53,368 nucleotides of DNA from Myxococcales bacterium (GTDB lineage: Bacteria; Myxococcota; Myxococcia; Myxococcales; Myxococcaceae), in contig PMBV01000413.1 of NCBI GenBank assembly GCA_003153055.1, forward strand, positions 1 through 53,368, in the 5' to 3' direction. Positions 46,471 through 53,368 of this stretch are shown here, piece by piece. Every line of letters begins with the position of its first letter. Within the stretch, counting starts at the first letter, position 1. A model generated the notes under the pieces. That model saw only the letters and a list, made by a program, of their open reading frames with translations. It searched no databases and was not told the origin of the DNA. The position numbers were made by a program, and so were the translations under genes.

Positions 46471-47135
46471 TGACCGCCAAGGACAAGCTCCACCTCAGAA
46501 CCACGCCCGGGCGCCCGCGAGAGGACCAACTCGACGATGCCATTCATCGGGCAACCCTGCGGCTTCTCGCGGAAGTCGGATACGCGGGCATGAAGATGGC
46601 TGGGGTGGCGCGGCTGGCCTCGACCGTCACCGCGAGCATCTACCGGCGCCATCGGAACGTGCGGGAGCTGGTGATCGCGACCTTGGAGCGGGAACTCCTT
46701 GGGATCGCGACCGAGGTCGCCGACCATGGCTCCTTGCGCGCGGATCTGATCGCCTTCGTTTCGGCGATCGGTGCAGCGCTGACCCCGGAGCGAGCGCGAA
46801 TCCTCGCCGGGCTCCTGCTGCCGATGCGCCGCGACGCCGCGCTGTCCTCGATGCTGACGCGAACGATGGAAGCGATGGGCCTGGTCGGATGGAACGCCGT
46901 CATCCAGCGGGCGATAGTGCGACGCGAGTTGACCCGAGAGGCCCAGCACCTCGGAACTCTGGGTGTGGTCGCGCCCGCCCTGGTCCTGAACTCGCTCCTG
47001 ATACTGCAGTCGCCGGTGACGGACACCTTCGTCCGAGACGTGGTGGACAACGTTCTGCTCGCGGCGCTGATGGGCCGCCCCGCCATGCGCCCGGCAGCCC
47101 GTCGTCGAAGTAGACCACCTGGAGATCCGTCATGA
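46470..47135 (+). CDS. TetR-family transcriptional regulator
   Basis: GTG 46470 begins a 221-residue protein with an N-terminal TetR DNA-binding domain (about 22-70): AIHRATLRLLAEVGYAGM, ARLASTVTASIYRRHRNV. The C-terminal ligand domain is helical and diverse, as usual. The upstream frame to 46074 is rejected because it overlaps another gene antisense. The start overlaps the operator at 46445-46470. The stop overlaps the cruF start as ATGA, so both are in one operon. It probably represses itself and the carotenoid gene. Confidence 0.85.
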   Translation: MTAKDKLHLRTTPGRPREDQLDDAIHRATLRLLAEVGYAGMKMAGVARLASTVTASIYRRHRNVRELVIATLERELLGIATEVADHGSLRADLIAFVSAIGAALTPERARILAGLLLPMRRDAALSSMLTRTMEAMGLVGWNAVIQRAIVRRELTREAQHLGTLGVVAPALVLNSLLILQSPVTDTFVRDVVDNVLLAALMGRPAMRPAARRRSRPPGDPS

Positions 47136-48082
47136 ACAGCTTCGAACAGGCAAGCATCAGTACTCCCTTCCCCATGGACGCGACGCCGGGCAGCACGGCA
47201 GCGCCCCTGCAATCGCGCGCGCCGGTAATTGCCACGTGGGGGCTCGTCGCGATCGCGGCCATCTTCGCGGTCGCCCTTCCTTTCCTGCACGTGCCCGCCG
47301 CCGCCCCGGTGATGCTCACGCTCATTCCGTTCACGCTGATTCACGGCAGCCGCCGGTACGGCTGGAGGATTCTCGGCTTCTACGTGGTGGAAACCCTGGT
47401 GGTCACCTTTGGGTTCGAGAACCTCAGCATTGCCACCGGGTTTCCCTTCGGGCACTACCACTACACGGGCAGCTTCCGGGTCGGCGAAGTCCCGCTCGTG
47501 GTCGGCGTATTCTACTGCGCGCTGGGGTATGTGAGTTGGTTGGTGGCCAGCACCCTGCTCGACGTCGCCGACCTGCGAGTGGGCCATGGCCCTGACGTCG
47601 CTCGACGCATCAACCTGGTCGCGCTCCCGATGGTGGCGGCGGCGCTCATGACCCTGTTCGACGTGGGAAGCGATTCAGTCGCGTCCACCCTGAATCATGT
47701 CTGGATATGGGAGAACGGCGGTGGAGTCTTTGGCGTGCCGTACACCAACTATCTCGGTTGGTGGTTCGTCACCTACTGCTTCTTCCAGCTCTTCGCGCTT
47801 GGCCTGGCGAACGCTCCTCGCCGCGACAAGGTCCCGCCCGAAGGCACCGGACGGGAGGCCCTCGCCCCGGGCGTTGCGCTCTATGCGATTCTGGGGCTCC
47901 TGAGTATTACCGCCTACGGCCTGGGGACCGGCGAAGCGGTCGTCGACGCCACGGGTGTCGTCTGGAACAGCAAGGCGATACTCGAGGCCATGATGACCTT
48001 CAGTATCTTCGGGGTCATGTTCGCGGCCCTCGTCGCCGCGGTCAAACTGGTACGCAATGACATCGGGCGGCGCGCCGGCTAA
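47132..48082 (+). CDS. cruF: Carotenoid biosynthesis protein (CruF-like)
   Basis: The 316-residue protein is hydrophobic, with about seven to eight membrane helices, and has the family signatures FENLSIATGFPFGHYHYTGS, WIWENGGGVFGVPYTNYLGWW and VVDATGVVWNSKA. CruF hydrates the C-1',2' bond of carotenoids, giving tertiary hydroxyl groups for glycosylation; the related bacterioruberin hydratase uses the same fold. The overlap with the TetR gene suggests regulation by a carotenoid or stress signal. Other carotenoid genes are not in the window. Confidence 0.85.
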   Translation: MNSFEQASISTPFPMDATPGSTAAPLQSRAPVIATWGLVAIAAIFAVALPFLHVPAAAPVMLTLIPFTLIHGSRRYGWRILGFYVVETLVVTFGFENLSIATGFPFGHYHYTGSFRVGEVPLVVGVFYCALGYVSWLVASTLLDVADLRVGHGPDVARRINLVALPMVAAALMTLFDVGSDSVASTLNHVWIWENGGGVFGVPYTNYLGWWFVTYCFFQLFALGLANAPRRDKVPPEGTGREALAPGVALYAILGLLSITAYGLGTGEAVVDATGVVWNSKAILEAMMTFSIFGVMFAALVAAVKLVRNDIGRRAG

Positions 48083-48196
48083 CCCAGAGTGGCCCGCGAT
48101 AGGAGGTGGCCCAGGCCCGCCGGGACCTTCCGGCGCTGCGCTCTGGATCGACCGTGTCACGAATGGGCGAGGTGCTGCGGTAGTCCGGAGATGGCC

Positions 48197-49024
48197 TCAG
48201 CGGTTGGCGCGCCAGAGCACCCGGCCCCAGGCGAGCAGCGCGAAGGCGAGGGTGACTCCGGCGAAGACCAGGTAGCGCGTCACCATGACGTCCTCATCCC
48301 AGTGGAAGCGCTCGACCAGCTTCGTCGCGTCAGACTCGGTGCCGTTCTCGAGGCCGAAGGGGAGGTTCGCCGGGTCGCGCCGGGCCAGGACCCAGAGGTG
48401 CGTCGCGTCGGCCCAGCTCACCGCTCCAATGACGAGCCAGCCCCACCGGAGGCCTCCTCTGAGCGCCCCCACCACCGGCGGTAACAGAAACGCGGTCGCC
48501 AGCCCCGCGCCGAAGAGCATCGCCCCAGCCTCTCCGGCGAAGGTGAAGAAGACGGTCTGGTTCGTCTCGCTCAGCAGGTGACAGCCCGCGGCGATGACCG
48601 TCAGGCTGCCCGCCGTCGCCAGCAACCACGTCGACTTCAGGCGCTGGCCGTACCATCCGAGCGCACCCAGGCCTCCGAAGAGGAGCACGGTGACCAGCGG
48701 ACTGCGCCCGAAGGTCCAGGTGAACCAGGGCAGCGGCACGGCCCACTGGCCGCACAGCCACGCCGCCACGGTGTGCCCGAGCTCGTGAAGCCACATGCCG
48801 AAGCAGGTGCGCCCGATGAAGGCGCCGAAGCTCGTGCTGACGAGCGCCCAGGCACCGACGAATACCAACGGGAACACCCAGAGCCGCCGCCGCTCGACCG
48901 TCTCGTCTCCGCTGTCAGTCTCGGTGTCGACCGAGGCCGTGGCGCTCACCTGACTGTACTGGGCATCACCCTTGGAGCACCCCAGGAGGTGCCCTCGATG
49001 TGCCCCGCACTCGGAACAGGCCAT
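48197..49024 (-). CDS. M50-like membrane metalloprotease with N-terminal zinc ribbon
   Basis: The 275-residue protein begins CSECGAHRGHLLGC, a possible zinc-ribbon. A charged linker leads to six or so membrane helices. Helix 2 holds HELGH (80-84), the HEXXH site of intramembrane M50 proteases; a second metal-binding Asp region may be near SWADATHLW. The start ATG 49024 keeps the zinc ribbon in the product. Function unknown; site-2 protease-like proteolysis of a membrane partner is inferred. It runs in the same direction as the HxlR gene. Confidence 0.65.
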   Translation of the reverse strand: MACSECGAHRGHLLGCSKGDAQYSQVSATASVDTETDSGDETVERRRLWVFPLVFVGAWALVSTSFGAFIGRTCFGMWLHELGHTVAAWLCGQWAVPLPWFTWTFGRSPLVTVLLFGGLGALGWYGQRLKSTWLLATAGSLTVIAAGCHLLSETNQTVFFTFAGEAGAMLFGAGLATAFLLPPVVGALRGGLRWGWLVIGAVSWADATHLWVLARRDPANLPFGLENGTESDATKLVERFHWDEDVMVTRYLVFAGVTLAFALLAWGRVLWRANR

Positions 49025-49039
49025 GGCAGGTGGAGCTTG

Positions 49040-49471
49040 TCATACCTCGGACGAAACGACAGCCGGTCGAGGCCGCCGCTGACCCGCCAGCGAGCGCTTG
49101 GCCTGGTGCGCGGCGCGGGCCTTCAACACCCGCGGGAGGCTCGATTCGATCCACTGCACCAACACCTCGACGCGCTCGGCGATCTCCTCGCCCAATGGTG
49201 TGAGGCGGTACTCGACCCGCGGAGGCACCTCGGCGTAGGCAGTGCGATGCACGAAGCCGTCTTCCTCGAGCACGGTGAGGGTCTGGGCGAGCATCTTCTC
49301 GCTCACCCCGCCGACCTTGCGTCGCAGCGCGCTGAACCGGTGTACCTCGCCCCGTAAGACGCTGAGCACCAGCACCGCCCATCGCGTGGTCACATGGTCC
49401 AGCACTCCCCGGGAAGGGCACTGCGGCTGGTAGACGTCAGGGGGGAGCAGCTTGAAGGCGCGGGTTGCCAT
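49040..49471 (-). CDS. HxlR-family transcriptional regulator
   Basis: The 143-residue protein shows the HxlR winged helix: CPSRGVLDHVTTRWAVLVLS, FSALRRKVGGVSEKMLAQTL, LEEDGFVHRTAYAEVPPRVEY and LTPLGEEI. The Cys residue at position 18 lies where redox-sensing members keep their thiol. It diverges from the quinone-oxidoreductase-like gene with the operator at 49477-49499 between them, a layout known for quinone- or aldehyde-responsive HxlR pairs. Confidence 0.9.
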   Translation of the reverse strand: MATRAFKLLPPDVYQPQCPSRGVLDHVTTRWAVLVLSVLRGEVHRFSALRRKVGGVSEKMLAQTLTVLEEDGFVHRTAYAEVPPRVEYRLTPLGEEIAERVEVLVQWIESSLPRVLKARAAHQAKRSLAGQRRPRPAVVSSEV

Positions 49472-49476
49472 GACCC

Positions 49477-49499
49477 ATACTTACTGAAAGGTAGGTACT
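49477..49499. promoter_or_regulatory. Candidate HxlR operator
   Basis: TACTTACTGAAAGGTAGGTA is an imperfect dyad just upstream of the hxlR-like start and between the two divergent genes. HxlR family sites typically have inverted TACTTA-like half sites, as here. Autoregulation and control of the oxidoreductase gene are inferred. Confidence 0.4.
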
Positions 49500-49558
49500 T
49501 GCGCAAAGGAAGTGAGCCTGTGAGTAATGGGACACCTCGCTGCATCGAAGGAGTCACC

Positions 49559-50407
49559 ATGATTGCTGTCACTGGAGCCACGGGTCACCTGGGTCGTCTC
49601 GTCTTCGCCGGTCTGCTGGAGAAGGTCCCGGCGAAGGAGCTGGTCGCCATCGTTCGCACGCCCTCGAAGGCCGCGGACCTCGCCGCCAAGGGCGTGCACG
49701 TTCGTGAGGGAGATTACGAGCGACCGGCGGGCCTCGAGGCGGCGCTGGCGGGCGTGGACAAGCTCCTGCTGGTCTCATCGAGCGAGGTCGGTAAACGGGC
49801 CCCGCAGCACTTGGCGGTCATCGCCGCGGCGAAGAAGGCAGGGGTCAAGCTGGTCGTCTACACCAGCATCCTCAAGGGCGACGCGTCACCGCTGGCCCTG
49901 GCTGCCGAGCACGTGGCGACCGAGAAGGCGCTCAAGAGCTCGGGCCTCTCGTGGGTGCTGCTGCGCAACGGCTGGTACTACGAGAACTACACCGAGCGGC
50001 TCGGGCCGGCGCTCGAGCACGGCTTCGTCGGCTCGGCGGGGCAGGGACGCATCGCCGCGGCCTCGCGGGCCGACTATGCCGCCGCCGCGGTCGCTGTCTT
50101 GACCGGGACTGGCCACGAAGGGAAGACCTACGAGCTCGCGGGCACGCCCTTCACCATGGCCGAGCTGGCCGCCGAGGTCTCCAAGCAGTCCGGCAAGCAG
50201 CTGGCGTACGTCGACATGCCGGCCGAGGCCTTCCGCAAGGTGCTCCTCGGGGCAGGGCTCCCTCCTCCGGTGGCGGACATCTTCGTCGACGCCGATGTGC
50301 AAATCGTCAAGGGAGGGCTCGACGACGCGAGCGGGCAGCTGGCCAAGCTCATCGGCCGAGCGCCCTCGTCACTCGCCACCGCGGTCGCCAAAGGCCTACG
50401 GGCCTGA
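49559..50407 (+). CDS. NmrA/QorB-like NAD(P)H:quinone oxidoreductase
   Basis: GAAGGAG six bases before ATG 49559 supports the start. The 282-residue protein has the NAD(P)-binding turn VTGATGHLGRLV, LLVSSSEVGKR, YTSILKG and LRNGWYYENY, which is the QorB-type pattern. It probably reduces quinones with NAD(P)H, and is likely controlled by the divergent HxlR regulator. Its stop overlaps the convergent hydrolase end by 12 bases. Confidence 0.85.
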   Translation: MIAVTGATGHLGRLVFAGLLEKVPAKELVAIVRTPSKAADLAAKGVHVREGDYERPAGLEAALAGVDKLLLVSSSEVGKRAPQHLAVIAAAKKAGVKLVVYTSILKGDASPLALAAEHVATEKALKSSGLSWVLLRNGWYYENYTERLGPALEHGFVGSAGQGRIAAASRADYAAAAVAVLTGTGHEGKTYELAGTPFTMAELAAEVSKQSGKQLAYVDMPAEAFRKVLLGAGLPPPVADIFVDADVQIVKGGLDDASGQLAKLIGRAPSSLATAVAKGLRA

Positions 50408-51289
50408 CCCAGCGTCCTTCGCCGCGCCGAGGTGCTCGAGGAGCCACGCCTCGCGCTCCTCGGAGATGACGGCGGGCGTCATGGCGTGGTCCGCGTCGTA
50501 GAAGCGGCGCTCCTTGGGCTCGTTGAAGGCGGCGAGCAGAACGGCCGTGTCGGACCGAGAGACATACGCGTCCGACTTCGCGAACTGGAGCAACGTCGCG
50601 GCGTTCTTGATTCGCCGAACGAAGTCCGTCAACTCGATGACGGAATTCTGGCGAAGGTACTCGGCCTTGGAGGTGGGCTGGCGGGCGAAGAAGGCCCAGT
50701 GGGTCAGGCTCGAGGTGGTGGCGATGAAGACGGAGGCCTTGGCCCGCTGGTCCACGCCGGAGGCGAGCATCCCATACATGCCTCCGTAGTCGTGGCCCAC
50801 GAGGCCGACGCGAGCAGCATCGACCCGGGGCTGGCTCAGGAGCAGGTCCATCGCCCGGCGGATGGTGATGACCTGACGCACCGAGGCCGCGAAGTCCTCC
50901 TCGGGGACGCGAGTCTCGTACCAGTTGGGTGCCGCCCACATGGCGTCGATGAGGAGTGACACCACGCCCTTCGGTGCCAGGCGGATGGCCTCGATGAGGA
51001 ATTGAGTCCGGTTGGTGGTCTCGGGCGCTCCCAGCCAGTGCAGCCAGAGGACGCCAGCGCACGGGGTCTGGCCGACCGGCTCGACGAGGTACGCCTTCAC
51101 AGCCGGCTGGCCAGGGGCGGCGGAGAACGTCACGTCGCGGACCACCACCCCACCGTCGAGTTGCTGCCGGTCGAGCTCCTTCACTTCGAGTGGAGCCCGG
51201 CGGTCGTAGTCGAACAGGGCTCCCTGCGCCCGGAGCGCCCCGAGGAGCACGAGCACGCAACCTGCCTGCCGAAGTCCATGAGTGCTCAT
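50396..51289 (-). CDS. Alpha/beta hydrolase with Asp at the nucleophile elbow
   Basis: The 297-residue product has an N-terminal hydrophobic stretch (about 8-26; GCVLVLLGALRAQGA) that looks like a signal peptide. The alpha/beta core has GVLWLHWLG, the elbow VGHDYGGMYG and the terminal DADHAMTP with the catalytic His. Serine is replaced by Asp in the elbow, as in haloalkane dehalogenases and epoxide hydrolases. Whether this is such an enzyme is not shown. The acid is not assigned. It diverges from the M28 gene. Confidence 0.75.
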   Translation of the reverse strand: MSTHGLRQAGCVLVLLGALRAQGALFDYDRRAPLEVKELDRQQLDGGVVVRDVTFSAAPGQPAVKAYLVEPVGQTPCAGVLWLHWLGAPETTNRTQFLIEAIRLAPKGVVSLLIDAMWAAPNWYETRVPEEDFAASVRQVITIRRAMDLLLSQPRVDAARVGLVGHDYGGMYGMLASGVDQRAKASVFIATTSSLTHWAFFARQPTSKAEYLRQNSVIELTDFVRRIKNAATLLQFAKSDAYVSRSDTAVLLAAFNEPKERRFYDADHAMTPAVISEEREAWLLEHLGAAKDAGSGP

Positions 51290-51371
51290 CGAGGTGAGCC
51301 TACCTCGGAAGTCCATTGGTGAATTTTGGACGTTTCTTGTCCTTTTTTCGCCACCAGATAGGACAGATGGC

Positions 51372-52766
51372 GTGTCCATCATCGCCTATTTGCTCGTCAT
51401 CGAAGCGGCCTCACCGCCATCGGACATTCCCGCGCGTCTGGTCGGCGCCGCCGTGACCGAGGGGAAGGTGCTCGCCACGCTCGAGGAGCTCTCGGACACC
51501 GTCGGCCCTCGACCGGCCGGCTCTCCCGGGGCCCAGGCGGCCGTCGAGTGGGCGCTGCGCACCTTCAAGGCCGACGGCCTCAAAGCCTGGACCGAGCCGG
51601 TGCTGGTTCCCGTGTGGGTGCGAGGCGTCGAGACTGGCGAAGTCGTGGCCGCGCCGCCGGCGCTCAACCAGACGCTGCACCTCACGGCGCTGGGCAACAG
51701 CGCTCCGACGCCTCCCAATGGTGTCACTGCCGAACTGGTGGAGGTGAGCTCCCTCGAAGAGCTGGAGGGGCTCGGCGAGGCGGTGCGGGGCAAGCTGGTC
51801 CTCCTTCAGCACGCCATGGCGGAGGCCAAGGGATACGGCGAGGCGGCCAGGCTCCGCACTCGCGGGCCGGCGCAGGCGGCGAGGCAGGGTGCGGTGGGTG
51901 CTTTGGTGCGTTCGCTGGCGACCGCGTCGCTCCGCAGCGCCCACACAGGCCAGACGAGCTTCGGGGCGACTCCGCCGATTCCGGCCGCGGCCGTCTCGGT
52001 CGAGGACGCGCTGCTGCTCCACCGGCTCCGTGCTCGCGGGCCGGTCACCGTGCGGCTCGTCCTCGGCTGTGGGCCCGGCAAACCAGCCAAGGCGTGGTCG
52101 GCCAATGTGGTGGCCGAGGTGCGAGGGCGAGAGAAGCCCGATGAGGTCGTGCTGGTGTCGGGCCACCTCGACTCGTGGGACCTCGGCGCGGGGGCCGTCG
52201 ACGACGGCGCTGGCGTCGCCCTGGCGATGGAGGCGCTCCGGCTCATCTCGAAGGTGGGCCTCGCACCCCGCCGCTCGGTGCGCGCTGTCTTGTACATGAA
52301 TGAGGAGAACGGGCTGCAGGGAGGTGTCGCCTATGCCCAGCGCCACGCCGCCGAGCTCCCTCGACACGTCGCCGCGCTGGAGGCCGACTCGGGGGCTGGG
52401 CGGCCGCTCGGAGCGAAGTTGGAGGCCGGACCGGGTGGGGCGGAGCTCGTCAGACGGCTGCTCAGCCCGCTCTCGGCGCTGGGTGCGGCGCAGCTGCGGG
52501 AGGGTGGCGGTGGCGCGGACATCGAGCCCCTGAGGTATGCCGGCGTGCCGGTGTTGGAGCTCTGGCAGGACACCTCCAGGTACTTCGACTGGCACCACTC
52601 GGCGGCCGACACCTTCGACAAGGTCGTCGCCTCCGAGCTGGTTCTCTCGGCCGCGGCCTACGCGGTGCTCGCTTGGCAACTCGCTGACGCACCCGAGCGC
52701 CTGGCGCGCCCGCCTGAGCCGAAGGAGGCTCCATGGTGGTCGGCCAGCCCGCTCCCGCCCCCATGA
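51372..52766 (+). CDS. M28-family metallopeptidase (carboxypeptidase Q-like)
   Basis: GTG 51372 starts a 464-residue protein with a weak signal-like segment. An N-terminal PA-type domain (about 90-220) precedes the M28 zinc-peptidase core. The metal ligands are seen in SGHLDSWDLGAGAVDDGAG (His, Asp), YMNEENGLQGG (Glu pair), ALEADSGAG (Asp) and WHHSAADTFD (His). Such enzymes are aminopeptidases or dipeptidases outside the cytoplasm. The gene diverges from the hydrolase over an 82-base gap. Confidence 0.88.
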   Translation: MSIIAYLLVIEAASPPSDIPARLVGAAVTEGKVLATLEELSDTVGPRPAGSPGAQAAVEWALRTFKADGLKAWTEPVLVPVWVRGVETGEVVAAPPALNQTLHLTALGNSAPTPPNGVTAELVEVSSLEELEGLGEAVRGKLVLLQHAMAEAKGYGEAARLRTRGPAQAARQGAVGALVRSLATASLRSAHTGQTSFGATPPIPAAAVSVEDALLLHRLRARGPVTVRLVLGCGPGKPAKAWSANVVAEVRGREKPDEVVLVSGHLDSWDLGAGAVDDGAGVALAMEALRLISKVGLAPRRSVRAVLYMNEENGLQGGVAYAQRHAAELPRHVAALEADSGAGRPLGAKLEAGPGGAELVRRLLSPLSALGAAQLREGGGGADIEPLRYAGVPVLELWQDTSRYFDWHHSAADTFDKVVASELVLSAAAYAVLAWQLADAPERLARPPEPKEAPWWSASPLPPP

Positions 52767-53066
52767 CCAGCTGAGGAGGTCAGTCGGGCTCGGTCGGCGT
52801 TTCACGCCAGTCACCTCGATGGCTCAAGCCCGCTGTGCATGCTCACCTTTCTCGACTTTGCCACACAGGCAGACACGACGAGCGAGTCGCCCACCTCGGG
52901 GGAGGGCGTGCCACTCAATGTCATACAATATGGTCTGGGCGGCCGGCCGCGCCGAGACAGTATCGGAGCCGGGCTCGAGACAATTCGCCACACCGCCGGC
53001 ACCTCCCGCAACCGCGTCATCCTCAGTGCGCCCTGAGGGCTGCGTCCGCGCGGCAAAACTCCGCTC
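52767..53066. other. Gene-free interval before the last gene
   Basis: No supported gene or RNA is seen. The only visible structure is a short GGCGT/ACGCC hairpin near 52797-52813 and scattered weak dyads. The interval ends at the promoter candidate at 53067. Confidence 0.5.
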
Positions 53067-53093
53067 TTGACGGTCGACTTTCGGTGCTACAAC
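53067..53093 (+). promoter_or_regulatory. Candidate sigma-70-type promoter
   Basis: TTGACG (53067-53072) and TACAAC (53088-53093) are separated by 15 bases, slightly short of the usual 17. The start codon of the lipoprotein gene follows 27 bases later, so transcription from this site would give a short leader. Confidence 0.4.
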
Positions 53094-53119
53094 CCGGACG
53101 CGAAAATGTCCCCCGAGTG

Positions 53120-53368
53120 ATGCGCTTCATGAGTGATGCAGAAAAGGTTTGGCGGCTCGATAGCGTTCGCCTCGCTGTTGCACTGGTGGGACTCGCCGCT
53201 CCCATGGCCTGCGTCTGTGGCGAGCGAGGGAACATCATCGGCCCTGGAGACGTGCCGAGCACCGGGGGCGGCGGGGGGAGCTGGCACTTCGACGCCGGGG
53301 CTCCTGAGGGAGGAGGAGCTGCCGCGGGAGGAGGAGCGGGCTCCGAGGATGGCGGTGACGGTGGCGGT
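53120..53368 (+). CDS. Truncated lipoprotein gene (runs off the window)
   Basis: From ATG 53120 (or in-frame ATG 53129) the visible part has a signal peptide ending in the lipobox APMAC. A low-complexity Gly/Ala/Asp stretch follows (STGGGGGSW, EGGGAAAGGG). That is the start of a Gly-rich-linker lipoprotein, like the VWA lipoprotein at 30101. The functional domain lies beyond the end of the window. Confidence 0.65.
   Translation, partial: MRFMSDAEKVWRLDSVRLAVALVGLAAPMACVCGERGNIIGPGDVPSTGGGGGSWHFDAGAPEGGGAAAGGGAGSEDGGDGGG

Overview
This window reads as a chromosomal segment of a myxobacterium (phylum Myxococcota). Supporting signs are high GC with strong third-position GC bias, a MYXO-CTERM-like C-terminal sorting signal on a secreted glycosidase, many Gly/Asp-rich lipoproteins, a receiver-Ser/Thr kinase fusion, an FHA protein and an NtrC-type regulator. 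All taxonomic statements are inferences from gene content; no database search was possible.

Left end (1-4872): the remains of an integrated phage. A prohead protease/major capsid fusion and a following virion gene are broken by frameshifts. Then come a terminator, two small cargo genes (one DUF2335), a frameshifted excisionase-like HTH gene on the minus strand, and the 3' part of a tRNA-Pro(CGG) gene. The tRNA fragment marks the right attachment site, so the intact tRNA gene and any integrase should lie left of the window. Just beyond it (5148-7327) are a GIY-YIG/DUF4357 gene, an orphan C-terminal piece of leuS and a small exported protein.

Central part (7720-24653): a thioesterase, an EamA transporter, a RegB/RegA-type redox two-component pair, and a compact four-gene Hsp70 operon (GrpE-like, short DnaK-like, 622-aa helical-repeat protein, J-like protein). 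These are followed by a c4-type cytochrome, a DEAD-box helicase, a receiver-STPK fusion, pgi, a hemerythrin, an exported coiled-coil protein and a divergent truB. Between truB and purT lies an imperfect palindrome of about 610 bp.

Right part (25389-53368): purT, an EAL response regulator, an NtrC-family regulator, a Nudix hydrolase, a VWA lipoprotein and yjbQ. Next come a GH30 glycosidase, an lspA-FHA-hemerythrin run, a minimal flagellar-rod-like gene beside a SprA-related metalloprotease, a 5'-nucleotidase-like lipoprotein and a receiver-histidine kinase hybrid. After these are DUF2804, a di-heme peroxidase with a palindromic operator, a phosphopantetheinyl transferase, a HAD phosphatase, a TetR-cruF pair and an M50-like membrane protease. 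The end holds a divergent HxlR/quinone-reductase-like pair, an alpha/beta hydrolase with Asp in the nucleophile elbow, an M28 peptidase and a truncated lipoprotein gene.

The observations judged most worth follow-up are the Hsp70 operon, whose helical protein ends in a tail resembling the SSB C-terminal tip, the giant palindrome, the tRNA-Pro attachment site with its decayed prophage, and the mini flagellar rod/SprA protease pair.
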